This document shows, piece by piece, positions 17,378 to 25,255 of a stretch of DNA of 64,000 nt. The DNA is from Kitasatospora kifunensis (GTDB lineage: Bacteria; Actinomycetota; Actinomycetes; Streptomycetales; Streptomycetaceae). A model generated the notes under the pieces. That model had not been told where the DNA came from, searched no databases, and was given only the letters and a program-made list of their open reading frames with translations. The translations under genes were made by a program, and so were the position numbers. Location: contig NZ_JACHJV010000001.1 of assembly GCF_014203855.1 (NCBI RefSeq), positions 1,860,001-1,924,000 on the forward strand, written 5' to 3'. Position 1 is the first letter of the stretch. Each line of letters starts with the position of its first letter.

Positions 17378-17569
17378 CTAGAGAAGGTGATCGGCCGCGC
17401 CGGCCTTGATGGAGAGGATGAGGGTGCGGAGGGCGGCGATGGAGTCGGTGAGGGGGTGATCCTCCTGGCCGTTGACGGCGATGTAGCCGTTGCCTGCGGC
17501 GTCGGTACCCAGGCGGAAGCAGTTGTTGCCCTCGCCGCAGAACGGATCTTCCCACGTAACGTCAGCCAT
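17378..17569 (-). CDS. Small DUF397-like partner of the XRE regulator
   Basis: A 63-residue acidic protein (start MADVTWEDPFCGEGN) lying 8 bp after an XRE/DUF5753 gene on the same strand, the position normally held by DUF397 proteins. It keeps a Cys/Gly motif and a final hydrophobic helix but is divergent, so DUF397 membership is by position as much as sequence. It probably works with the upstream regulator. Confidence 0.7.
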   Translation of the reverse strand: MADVTWEDPFCGEGNNCFRLGTDAAGNGYIAVNGQEDHPLTDSIAALRTLILSIKAGAADHLL

Positions 17570-17577
17570 CAGAACTC

Positions 17578-18429
17578 CTAAAGGTTTCGAGCAATATCGT
17601 GTATGAAATCCCGTGACCGCTCAGCGGACAGAGCCGCCCCAGCCATCCACTCCAGATGGGCACGGTACTTGGCGAGCTGGGCTTCGGCATCGATGAATTC
17701 CGGCCGGTGAGCCGAGTCCAACTGGACTGTGTCGAGCTGGGGAACTGGCCCCTCTGCATAGAGAAGGGCGTGGCCCGCGCCAGGGAACGAGCCACACTCG
17801 ACCGGCAGGACTCGGAGAATGACGTTCTCACGCTCCGACTCGCTGCACAGGTGGTCGAGTTGAGCCCGCATAACCTGGCGACCACCGAACTGCATTCGTA
17901 GCGCAGCCTCATGAACATATCCCACGTACGAGACCGGGTCCGGCCGCCGAAGAACGCGCTGTCGCCCTATCCGGTGATCCACTCGCAACTCGACCTCCAG
18001 TCGCGACAACGGCGGTAGCACCGACGCGAAGATGGCCCGAGCATAATCTTCGGTGTGCATCAGGCCTGGCACGTGGACGGCCTGCACCGTGTGCAAGCGC
18101 ACCGCATGCCATTCGAGTTCAGCGATGTCGAGCATGCCCGACGGCAGCGTGCCCCGACTCTCTTCCCACCAGCCACGCTCCCGCTGGTCGGCCAGAGCGA
18201 CGAGCGCTTCAACGTAGGCCGCGTCAGCGCAGGTGTAGTTGCTGGCCAGCGTACGCACGCGATCAGGGCTGATGACACGGACGCCTGACTCCATGTTAGA
18301 GATCTTCGTCCGATCCAGGCCGAGCAGACCGGCCGCGTACTCGGTGCTCACACCTGCGGCGATACGGAGCTTCCGCAGTTCGGCGCCGAGACGCTTCTGA
18401 CGCTCGGTAGGTACAGGTCGGGTCGGCAT
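17578..18429 (-). CDS. XRE-family regulator with DUF5753 (WhiJ-like)
   Basis: A 283-residue regulator: N-terminal XRE HTH at residues 13-70 (AAGLLGLDRTKISNMESG) and C-terminal DUF5753 with the common QAVHVPGLMHTEDYARA segment. It pairs with the small DUF397-like gene after it and is divergent from an ATP-binding protein gene. This three-gene layout matches the WhiJ/AbaA type regulatory modules that streptomycetes carry in many copies, with roles in development and antibiotic control. Confidence 0.9.
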   Translation of the reverse strand: MPTRPVPTERQKRLGAELRKLRIAAGVSTEYAAGLLGLDRTKISNMESGVRVISPDRVRTLASNYTCADAAYVEALVALADQRERGWWEESRGTLPSGMLDIAELEWHAVRLHTVQAVHVPGLMHTEDYARAIFASVLPPLSRLEVELRVDHRIGRQRVLRRPDPVSYVGYVHEAALRMQFGGRQVMRAQLDHLCSESERENVILRVLPVECGSFPGAGHALLYAEGPVPQLDTVQLDSAHRPEFIDAEAQLAKYRAHLEWMAGAALSAERSRDFIHDIARNL

Positions 18430-18681
18430 GCAGTCCCCTCAGGCTGAGTTGGAGCCAGTCTGCCGTGACCGATGGCGCGGATCCAACTCGATAGTGGCAA
18501 CTACTGGGGATCCAGTGGCACTTTGCCGCACATGACGCTAGCTTCAGGTAGCACGCAAGTCACACTCGGCTACGTCCGGAAGTGCACCGCGCGAGCACGC
18601 CCACCTTCCCTGGGAGGGGTGTGCCCGCGCCCAGGGAGGCAAGCCACCGGCGCAGCCGCATCCACACCGCTGGAGTCAGCC

Positions 18682-19137
18682 ATGTCTGTTATCCCGCTCC
18701 CGGCCGCCACCACCGCGCAGCCCCTCCCCACCATCCCCGCCATCCCGGCCCATTGGCGCTTCCCCGCCGACCACGCCTCCGTCGCCCAGGCCCGGCGCGC
18801 GCTGGCCAACGCGCTCCCCCTCAGTACCCCGCCCCAACTCTCCTATGACCTCCGCCTCCTGGCCTCCGAGCTCGTCACCAACGCGGTCCGCCACGGCGCC
18901 CGCGCGGACGAGGAAGAGATGATCGAGCTCATCTACTGGATCGCCGACGGCCACCACTGGCTCGCCGTCTCCGACCCCGGCCGCAACCAGCCCGTCCTCG
19001 TCTCCCCCAACCCCAAGGCCTGCGGCGGCCGAGGCCTGCTCCTCGTCAACGCGCTCTGCGACCTCTGGGCGGTCGTCCCCCGCCTGCCGCGCGGCAAGAC
19101 CGTCGTCGCGGGCATCCGCCAGCACAGCGCTGCCTGA
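18682..19137 (+). CDS. ATP-binding protein of the RsbW/anti-sigma kinase type
   Basis: A 151-residue HATPase_c_2 protein. The N box is ELVTNAVRHG, the G1-like box VSDPGRNQP and the G2-like box GGRGLLLVNALCDLW. No DNA-binding part. GGAG precedes ATG 18682. Divergent from the XRE/DUF5753 gene with 252 bp between; that gap contains repeated GGATCCA and AGTGGCA motifs that may be the regulator's site. It likely acts as an anti-sigma-like or anti-regulator ATPase in this module. Confidence 0.85.
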   Translation: MSVIPLPAATTAQPLPTIPAIPAHWRFPADHASVAQARRALANALPLSTPPQLSYDLRLLASELVTNAVRHGARADEEEMIELIYWIADGHHWLAVSDPGRNQPVLVSPNPKACGGRGLLLVNALCDLWAVVPRLPRGKTVVAGIRQHSAA

Positions 19138-19160
19138 AAACCTGTCACCGCACGCAAAGG

Positions 19161-19323
19161 AACCCCCTGCTGGCGAGCAGCAGAGGGTTCTCGTGTATCG
19201 GACAGGTCAGTTCAGTCCAGCGCCATGGCGTATACGCCCTCACCAACGGGGCGGAACCCGTGCCGCTCCCACGCCCGTCGGAGCTTCGCCACGGCCTCCT
19301 CGTCCGGCCGGCGCACCTCGGGG
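19161..19323. repeat. 163-bp direct repeat, copy A
   Basis: Matches 24387-24549 with five mismatches by eye. It contains a hairpin at 19161-19189 (AACCCCCTGCTG with CAGCAGAGGGTT, one mismatch), which ends transcription of the GNAT operon, and the last 37 codons of the GNAT gene. Weaker similarity extends about ten bases to the left. Confidence 0.9.
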
Positions 19324-19781
19324 TCGTCCGACTCGTAACTGCACACCTCGTCGGGGCCGTGCTGCGGATGGATCGGAGCCGGGTAGCAGACGGCGACCGT
19401 GCCGGGGACGGCCAGGCGCCGCATCGCAGTGATCGCCAGGCTCATCCCCACGCCCTTGCCGCGCCACTTCTCCCCAACCTCCACGGACTCCAGCAGGAGC
19501 AGCATCCTCGGGTCCATCTCACTTACGGCAGAGGTGAGTTCACCATCCTCAGTGAAGATCACGCCCGGGATGCGGTCGAGCAGCCCCGGGTCCGTCTCCA
19601 GCGCGAGGCGGGGGTTAGGGGTCACGCCGGGGATGACGCGGGTGATTTCGGCGGCACCGAAGATCATGGTGTCTGCCTCGGTGTAGAAGGAGGCCGTCCA
19701 GCGGTCCGCCTTCGCGGCCCAGTCCGCATCCACGAAGTGCCGAGACGCATACGAGATCAAGAACCTGTCCAGGTCAGTCAC
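19212..19781 (-). CDS. GNAT-like acyltransferase
   Basis: A 189-residue protein. The acetyl-CoA loop is visible as EKWRGKGVGMSLA (Q/RxxGxG/A) near residue 110 and the C-terminal segment WERHGFRPVGEGVYAM fits a GNAT fold. It is the last gene of a three-gene operon with the phosphatase and the synthetase-like/ASCH gene, starting 25 bp after the phosphatase stop. Its 3' 111 bp are duplicated at 24438-24548. The substrate is unknown; an amino acid or nucleoside product of the synthetase-like enzyme is a guess. Confidence 0.75.
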   Translation of the reverse strand: MTDLDRFLISYASRHFVDADWAAKADRWTASFYTEADTMIFGAAEITRVIPGVTPNPRLALETDPGLLDRIPGVIFTEDGELTSAVSEMDPRMLLLLESVEVGEKWRGKGVGMSLAITAMRRLAVPGTVAVCYPAPIHPQHGPDEVCSYESDDPEVRRPDEEAVAKLRRAWERHGFRPVGEGVYAMALD

Positions 19782-19806
19782 TTGGCTTCTCCCTTGCTAC
19801 GGAGGC

Positions 19807-20229
19807 CTATGTTGAGTGGAACAGCGCAGTGGCTTCCTGGATCTCCACGATGGCCTTGGCGAAGTCCTGGGGCTTTCCGCCCCACGGGTCGGTGATGCCC
19901 GAACCGAGGATGCGAACCGGGCGATCCGGACCGGCTAGCACTTCAACGGCCAGTGCGGTTTCGTCGTCCACCGCGATCAAGTCGTTGGCCCAGCAGAGGA
20001 GTTCCGTGTCCAGCACGGCGCCCCGGTGCCCAGTCAGGTCATAGCCGAACGCGGCAGCGGCCTCAATCATCAGTGGGTGCGCGGGCTTACCAAGGTGCCA
20101 ATCGTGGGTGCCTGCCGAGCGCACGTCGAGTGCGCCGCCAGAGCGTTCGGTGATGATCGCTGCGGCGATCGGGGACCGGCAATGGTTCCCCTTGCAGATG
20201 ACCAGCACTTTCCGTCTGTCGCTACTCAT
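19807..20229 (-). CDS. Low-molecular-weight phosphatase-like protein
   Basis: A 140-residue protein with the LMW-PTP P-loop at its N-terminus (VICKGNHCRSP, CxGNxCRS) and a late acid Asp (TDPWGG). Both catalytic elements are kept. The family removes phosphate from tyrosine, arginine or small molecules. Its start overlaps the stop of the synthetase-like/ASCH gene by 8 bp, so the two are coupled, which argues for a small-molecule or RNA-linked role rather than capsule control. Confidence 0.8.
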   Translation of the reverse strand: MSSDRRKVLVICKGNHCRSPIAAAIITERSGGALDVRSAGTHDWHLGKPAHPLMIEAAAAFGYDLTGHRGAVLDTELLCWANDLIAVDDETALAVEVLAGPDRPVRILGSGITDPWGGKPQDFAKAIVEIQEATALFHST

Positions 20230-21682
20230 CGGGATTCACCCTCTCGATCTCGAACGTGATGACCCCGAGGGCTTCCTTGTGGGCGGGGAAGATCGCCTGG
20301 ATCGCTCGCAGCTGCTCGGCCTCGGTCGCGCGCGGGTTGACCGCCTTCACGTCCTCGGTGCCGAACATCTCCTTGAACGTCCGGTACCTACCGACCCGAG
20401 TCACCCGGGTCAGGCAGTTCTCGTCTCGACAGGTGAAGTTGAGCAGGTCACCGACCTTGATCCGCTTCATGGAGTCGTAAGCGACACGGACCTCAACGGT
20501 CTTCTCACCGCTGGCGATCAGGTCGAAGTACTGCTTGTAGATCTGGATGTTGCGGGGACGGCCATGCGCCTGAGACTGGGACGTGGCAGGCTGGCGGGTG
20601 GTCATCAGGGCTTCCAATGCGGTCGTGGTGTAGGACCGGTAGAAGTGCCTCGGGTTGCTCAGCATCAGCTCGCCGAGTCCCGAGAGCGCGTTCACGTAGT
20701 CCGCGTGGGTGCCGGGCCAGTCGGAAGGATCGAGCAACCACCCGGAGGGGCTGCCTTCCATGACGAGTCCGGCGTCAGCAGCCTCACGAAGGAGGCTCTT
20801 CGAGAGCTTCCCTCCGTCGCTGCCGAGGATCTGAGGGGTGAAGATGCGAAGGGGCAGCGGACCGGCGGCCTCACCAATGGCGGCGTGCGCGCCGTCCACC
20901 AGCTGGCAACCGGGTGCCCAGTCGCCGCCCTTCACCATGACGTGAAGGGCGGCGACATCGGACGGATAGGACCGTTCCTTGACCACGTTGCGGTACAGGG
21001 TGGCCAGGTCGATGTAGCCGCCACCGAGCGGCGTGATGTCGGCCTCGTAGCGGCCGTGGTCGAAGCACACCGCCTCGAACAAGGCTCCGGAGTCGTCCAG
21101 TTCCAGCAGCCGCGTGCGGTCGGCGTACTTCTCCGCCCAGCCGCAGACCGAGCATGGCAGGCGGATGTGCGCGGTACCGCTGGCGGGAGAGAGCCAGTAT
21201 CGGATCTCGTCCAGGTGCTCAAGTGTGCGGATGAACTCGGCGCGGAACTCGGGGCCGGCCTGCTGCTCGGTGTAGGTACTGACGGCATACTCGATCCCGG
21301 TGTGCCGGGTCATCGCGTCGAGCAGCGGGGCGTAGTGCTTGGTGACCAGGGCGCGGATTCCGTGATCGGCCAGCTGGTGGTGATAGGTCAGCTGGCATTT
21401 CCGGCCGTCGTGACTGATGGTCTTGGCCGGGGCGTTGTCGAGTGCGGTGAAGTCCACGGTCGCGTCGATGCCGAACTCGTCGCGGGCGTGCTCGGCGATC
21501 AGGAACGCCAGGCTCTGGACCAGGTGCGTCCCGATGTGGGGGCGACCGTTGATCTGGGTGCCGACGGTGAACACGATTCGCTCGGCAGCAGCTTCCCTGA
21601 TGCGCGGACGCAGCACGTCCAACGCATCGTCAACAGCGTTGGCCAGCACGGTGTTCGGCGACCGAAGTAGGTCCGCAGTCAT
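20222..21682 (-). CDS. Class I aminoacyl-tRNA synthetase-like core fused to an ASCH domain
   Basis: A 486-residue two-domain protein. Residues 1-365 show class I synthetase hallmarks: RPHIGTH (47-53, HIGH-like), a metal-type set C177, C180, C206, H209, and GKLSKS (291-296, KMSKS-like), in a layout closest to class I lysyl-tRNA synthetase. Residues 377-486 are an ASCH (PUA-related) domain with SGEKTVEVR, the family GxKxxExR motif. The usual helical anticodon domain seems absent. ATG 21682 has GGAGGG upstream. First gene of an operon with a phosphatase and a GNAT. It may activate an amino acid for a non-translational acceptor or modify RNA; both are inference. Confidence 0.8.
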   Translation of the reverse strand: MTADLLRSPNTVLANAVDDALDVLRPRIREAAAERIVFTVGTQINGRPHIGTHLVQSLAFLIAEHARDEFGIDATVDFTALDNAPAKTISHDGRKCQLTYHHQLADHGIRALVTKHYAPLLDAMTRHTGIEYAVSTYTEQQAGPEFRAEFIRTLEHLDEIRYWLSPASGTAHIRLPCSVCGWAEKYADRTRLLELDDSGALFEAVCFDHGRYEADITPLGGGYIDLATLYRNVVKERSYPSDVAALHVMVKGGDWAPGCQLVDGAHAAIGEAAGPLPLRIFTPQILGSDGGKLSKSLLREAADAGLVMEGSPSGWLLDPSDWPGTHADYVNALSGLGELMLSNPRHFYRSYTTTALEALMTTRQPATSQSQAHGRPRNIQIYKQYFDLIASGEKTVEVRVAYDSMKRIKVGDLLNFTCRDENCLTRVTRVGRYRTFKEMFGTEDVKAVNPRATEAEQLRAIQAIFPAHKEALGVITFEIERVNPDE

Positions 21683-21858
21683 GTGGTGCCCTCCACTCGA
21701 ATCACGAGCCGTCGATGGCGACTCAGTAGTGGTGACGCTGGCGAAGCCGCTCCGAAGCGAGCGCCTTGAGGGGTCAGGAACCTCGGGTGCGGCAGGCTCC
21801 GACGTGCCAGGGTCGGCGGGCGGCTCGGGCAGTTCAGTGGGCCAGGACTCCGCACCGC

Positions 21859-22065
21859 TCACGCCGTGGCCGCCGGTGCGCACATCGGGCACTTGCAGCC
21901 TGCGAGCACGGCGTGTCGCTTGGCCGTGCTGCCGGGGCTCGGTGCCGGCCGACTCGCCTGGGCCACGCGGTAATCGTCCAGGGGGTTCCACCTCTCGGGC
22001 GGAGCCATGAAGGCGGCCCTCGCCTTCCTACGAGCGGCGGCGGGGTCGTACCTGGCAGCGCCCAT
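21859..22065 (-). CDS. Small hypothetical protein with CxCxxC tail
   Basis: A 68-residue frame starting MGAARYDPAAARRK, basic at the N-terminus, with CKCPMC near the C-terminus. ATG 22065 is preceded by GAAGGAG at 12 bases. It lies 176 bp upstream of the synthetase-like/ASCH gene on the same strand and fits the codon bias. No family recognised; a plus-strand frame across the same bases looks like a shadow. Confidence 0.4.
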   Translation of the reverse strand: MGAARYDPAAARRKARAAFMAPPERWNPLDDYRVAQASRPAPSPGSTAKRHAVLAGCKCPMCAPAATA

Positions 22066-22262
22066 CCTCGGCCCCTCTCCTTCACCGATGTGGTGGGTAC
22101 GAGACAAGACCGTAAGAGCGTCGGCCAGCGGTACTCAACGAAGTTGCTCAGAGTTGCTGAAAGTCTCCTGAGAGACGCTTCGGTGCTGTCCGGTGCTGAC
22201 CTCGGGGTAGTCGCGGGGCGAAGGTCAGAGGTGACGTGCGGCCGGATCACGGGAGGAGCAAC

Positions 22263-22541
22263 ATGCGCCAACACAGCAGCGACGGCGACGACTTGACCGC
22301 TACATTCTTCTGCACGGACCCCAACTCTCAGGGCGGCGTCGAATGCGAGACGTTCTACGAGACCGACCGTGGCTCTTGGATCGTGCAGCTCAAGAAGCGC
22401 GGACCGAAGGTTAGGGATCAGCTCGTCGCATTGGCCGATGACGAGACGTTCGGGGAGATGTCCGGGCGAACCATGGATGTGTTCGTGCGGAAGTACGTTA
22501 GGGAGCGCTATGGAATTGATCTCGGCATCACGCCGACTTGA
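22263..22541 (+). CDS. Small acidic protein upstream of DUF6879, unknown
   Basis: A 92-residue protein (starts MRQHSSDGDD) with two Cys (FFCTDPN, VECETF) and a helical C-terminus (VFVRKYVRERYGIDLG). A strong GGGAGGAG precedes ATG 22263. It overlaps the DUF6879 gene by 32 bp. Position next to an XRE/DUF5753 gene suggests a BldB- or DUF397-like accessory role, but no family is recognised. Confidence 0.7.
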   Translation: MRQHSSDGDDLTATFFCTDPNSQGGVECETFYETDRGSWIVQLKKRGPKVRDQLVALADDETFGEMSGRTMDVFVRKYVRERYGIDLGITPT

Positions 22542-23010
22542 GCTGCTGTTTGGTGAGCCCGCCCAAGAGGTCCGGAAGCTAGAGCTAAGGGACTTCTACG
22601 AGGTAGACCGCCCACTGTTCGAGGCGTGGCGCTCAGGTGACCGCGATGCGGTCGAGGAAACGATGCGTGGGCATCGTGCGTTTCTGACCGGAAAGGCCGC
22701 TCTCGGCTTCCCTTACCGGCGCGTGCGAGTCATCTCCGAACCGCTCTCGGAGTATCAGCGGATGGCAGTCGAGTTGGCCGACCCCGAGGAACGTCTTCGG
22801 TGGCTTCCCCGCCCTCTCGTGTCGGCGACGCCGTTGCCGGGGAACGACTGTCTGATCCGGGATGACCTGGTGATCTTCAACCTCATCGGGGGAGACAACC
22901 AGCAGACTGAGATCCAGCTCTCAACCGATCCGGACGTGGTCGGGTTCTGCAATGACGCGTTCGAGCGGGCATGGTCGCTCGGTGTCCCCAACGGTAAGTA
23001 CAAGCCCTGA
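22510..23010 (+). CDS. DUF6879-family protein
   Basis: A 166-residue protein of the DUF6879 type, seen from the VRVISEPLSEYQRMAVEL core, the aromatic/acidic N-terminus (LELRDFYEVDRPLFEAW) and the late NDAFERAW helix. These proteins usually lie beside XRE/DUF5753 regulators, as here (4 bp gap). ATG 22510 has GGGAG upstream and overlaps the preceding gene. Function unknown; part of a regulator module. Confidence 0.75.
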   Translation: MELISASRRLELLFGEPAQEVRKLELRDFYEVDRPLFEAWRSGDRDAVEETMRGHRAFLTGKAALGFPYRRVRVISEPLSEYQRMAVELADPEERLRWLPRPLVSATPLPGNDCLIRDDLVIFNLIGGDNQQTEIQLSTDPDVVGFCNDAFERAWSLGVPNGKYKP

Positions 23011-23014
23011 CGAC

Positions 23015-23866
23015 ATGTCGGACCAAGAACCATCCGAGTCTGCGAAGCGCGCACTCGGAACCCAGCTCAAGGAACTACGCCGGGACACCAACCTCTCGGG
23101 CGTCGAACTCGCGCGGCGCTGCGGTTGGCACAAGACCAAGGTGTCGAAGATCGAGCACGGGGCACAGATCCCGACCGAGGACGATATCCGAGCGTGGGCA
23201 ACAGCCTGCGGCGTCGAAGGGCAGATCCCCGAACTCATCGCGGTGAGTCGTGAGATCGAGCAGATGTGGACCGACTACAAGCGGTGGCACCGGCCTGGGA
23301 TAAAGCGTCTCCAGTTCCAAGCCATGGATCTCTACGCGAAAACCAAGCTCCTCCGCGCGTATGAGTCGCTGTTCATTCCCGGCTTTCTACAGACAGTCGA
23401 GTACGCCAAGGCGCAGTTCACCATCCATGCCAAGCTGCACGGCCTGCCATTGGATGACGTTGAGGAAGCAGCACAGAACCGCATGGTCCGGAAACGGTTC
23501 CTCGGCACCGGGGCACCGATCTTCTCGTTCCTCTTGGAAGCGTCCGCGCTGACGAACAACACGGGCGGCGTAGAGGTGATGAGCGGCCAACTTGACCACC
23601 TACTAGAGGTGATGAAGCTCCAGTACGTGTCCATCGGGATCATCCCGCAAGGCCGGGTACGGTCGCTCTACCCCGGTGAGGGCTTCTACCTGTTCGATGA
23701 GAGCTTGCTCAAGCAAGAGTTTTGGTCGGGGGCATTCCAGACATCCAGACCTGAGAACATCTCGCACTTCGTCCGTGTGTTCGCTGCTCTGCGGGATCAA
23801 GCCGTGTTCGGTACTGCCGCTCGGAGCGAGATCGAGGCGGCCCGTAGCCGTCTTCAAGGGACCTGA
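23015..23866 (+). CDS. XRE-family regulator with DUF5753
   Basis: A 283-residue regulator: XRE HTH at residues 15-70 (ELARRCGWHKTKVSKIEHG) and DUF5753 thereafter (SLFIPGFLQTVEYAKAQF). It closes a three-gene plus-strand set with the DUF6879 gene and the small acidic gene, an arrangement in which the regulator is last rather than divergent. A GTG 33 bases upstream is an alternative start. Sequence here is noticeably richer in A/T than the flanking regions. Confidence 0.9.
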   Translation: MSDQEPSESAKRALGTQLKELRRDTNLSGVELARRCGWHKTKVSKIEHGAQIPTEDDIRAWATACGVEGQIPELIAVSREIEQMWTDYKRWHRPGIKRLQFQAMDLYAKTKLLRAYESLFIPGFLQTVEYAKAQFTIHAKLHGLPLDDVEEAAQNRMVRKRFLGTGAPIFSFLLEASALTNNTGGVEVMSGQLDHLLEVMKLQYVSIGIIPQGRVRSLYPGEGFYLFDESLLKQEFWSGAFQTSRPENISHFVRVFAALRDQAVFGTAARSEIEAARSRLQGT

Positions 23867-24104
23867 CGAGCGTAAGTCCACGAGCGCCAGATGGTCACGT
23901 GACCAACGCATGACCAACAGCGGTCCGAAACGGAGGAGATGCACAAGGGGCAGCCCCCATATCGTCCACGAGCAGGGCACCGCGCCACGCACCGGGGACC
24001 TGCCCGGCGTGCGGTTCCTCGTCCACCTGCCAGACTCAGGACAGACGGTGGGGCTGCGTACAGTGCAACTCCGCTTGGATGTGACGGCTTTGACGGAGGC
24101 TGAG

Positions 24105-24320
24105 ATGGCGCAGCAACAGATGTGCGGCGAATGCCGGTCCCAGGCGGCGGCCATCGAGGACATCGATATCGAGCCGGCTCAGCCCTGGTGCCTGGCCTGT
24201 GCACTCATCCTGGTGAAGGTCGGCGACCCAATCGTCAACTACCGCGAACTCAACGGCGGGGCGATGTACACGATGGCGCTCACCAGCCGTGGGGCCACGC
24301 AGACCCTCAGGTTCCGCTAG
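24105..24320 (+). CDS. Small zinc-ribbon-like protein
   Basis: A 71-residue protein with two CxxC pairs (MCGECRS and WCLACAL) about 22 residues apart, enough for one metal. GGAGG at 24095-24099 lies five bases before ATG 24105, which decided the start over an upstream ATG at 23910. The gene is isolated between the XRE operon and the repeat copy B. It could be an RNA- or DNA-binding ribbon; no family recognised. Confidence 0.6.
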   Translation: MAQQQMCGECRSQAAAIEDIDIEPAQPWCLACALILVKVGDPIVNYRELNGGAMYTMALTSRGATQTLRFR

Positions 24321-24386
24321 CACTCAGCACGAGGTGCCCGCCGTGACAACGCGACGGGCACCCGAAGGCGCCACCACACGGAAATG

Positions 24387-24549
24387 AACCCCCTGCTGGC
24401 GAGCAGCAGAGGGTTCTCGTGTGTCGGACAGATCAGCTCAGTCCAGCGCCATGGCGTACACGCCCTCACCAACGGGGCGGAACCCGTGCCGCTCCCACGC
24501 CCGTCGGAGCTTCGCCACGGCCTCCTCATCCGGCCGGCGCACCTCGGGG
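24387..24549. repeat. 163-bp direct repeat, copy B
   Basis: Second copy of 19161-19323, 5226 bp away in the same orientation, five mismatches by eye. It contains the same hairpin (24387-24415) and the tail of the GNAT gene, cut at 24549. Confidence 0.9.
24438..24548 (-). pseudogene. Truncated GNAT gene, 3' fragment
   Basis: Encodes the last 36 residues of the GNAT protein at 19212-19781 with its stop codon (VRRPDEEAVAKLRRAWER, then GEGVYAMALD). Upstream sequence is unrelated and runs directly into the 3' end of the Nudix gene. It is a duplication scar, not an expressed gene. Confidence 0.9.
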
Positions 24550-24573
24550 ATGGGCACGGCCTGGTCGCCTGGG

Positions 24574-25047
24574 TCAAAGGCGAGGCGTTCCGTGCTCCAA
24601 GTAGGAGGTTGCCGCGCGGGATCGGGCGTCACAGGCAGCATGGACTCGCCGGGCCAGGCGAGGGATGAGGAGCACATCGATCTGGTCGGCTGTGTGGAAG
24701 GCGTATTCGCCGATCTCCACTCCGTCCAGGTTGATCTGAGCTCGCTCCTCCGCGGGGAGGATGCCCCCGTCGAAGACGAAGAGCAGCTTGTCTCCCTCGG
24801 TCGGATGGGGCGCCCAGTCCGCGACGAGGAGGCGGCCGACGGGCGGGGTGATGCCGAGCTCCTCCTTGACCTCTCGGGCCACACCCTCGCTCGGGGTCTC
24901 ACCGGGGTGGAGGTAGCCACCCGGGATCTCCCACCCCGGCTTGTAGGTGGGCTTCACGAGGAGCACGCGGTCGGCTTCGTCGAAGAACAGCACGCCGGCG
25001 GCGGTGCGCGGCTGGGCAACAGCCTCGGGTGCGTCGAAGTCGCTCAT
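24574..25047 (-). CDS. Nudix hydrolase
   Basis: A 157-residue Nudix enzyme. The box GYLHPGETPSEG...REVKEELGI fits Gx5Ex7REUxEExGU. These enzymes cleave nucleoside diphosphates linked to other groups. The C-terminal tail after residue 135 is basic. The gene stops 26 bp before the duplicated GNAT fragment, so the duplication junction is immediately 3' to it. The specific substrate is not evident. Confidence 0.88.
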   Translation of the reverse strand: MSDFDAPEAVAQPRTAAGVLFFDEADRVLLVKPTYKPGWEIPGGYLHPGETPSEGVAREVKEELGITPPVGRLLVADWAPHPTEGDKLLFVFDGGILPAEERAQINLDGVEIGEYAFHTADQIDVLLIPRLARRVHAACDARSRAATSYLEHGTPRL

Positions 25048-25075
25048 GACAACGACTGTAGTCGTCCGCGCTCGG

Positions 25076-25255
25076 TTACCCGACGATGCGTAGCCGCTGG
25101 GCCACGCCCGCGAGCTGGTGGCTCGGCTTGCCGCGCTGCTGCCGGGCCCAGGCGGTCACGAGGTGGCGTGGGATGAAGTGGTAGCGGACTTGTTCGGGTG
25201 CCAGTTCCTCGGCGTCCAGGACGAGGGCGAGGGCTTCATACGATGGACCCGGCCC
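25076..25255 (-). pseudogene. 3' remnant of an unidentified gene
   Basis: A minus-strand frame ending TAA at 25076-25078 reads as ordinary protein (LDAEELAPEQVRYHFIPRHL, then a Gln/Arg/Lys-rich end finishing QRLRIVG). It has no usable start: an in-frame TGA lies at 25256-25258. It overlaps the 5' end of the divergent oxygenase gene. This is best explained as the tail of a gene lost by rearrangement; the family is not recognised. Confidence 0.45.

Noticed and set aside
21766..22296. Plus-strand frame of 176 residues before the small acidic gene
   Set aside because: Arg/Gly-rich with no ribosome site; the minus-strand small ORF and the strong site at 22263 fit better.
19140..24560. The 163-bp repeats as attachment sites of an integrative element
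   Set aside because: No integrase, tRNA target or excisionase lies in the block, and the repeat is a gene tail plus terminator, which fits duplication better.
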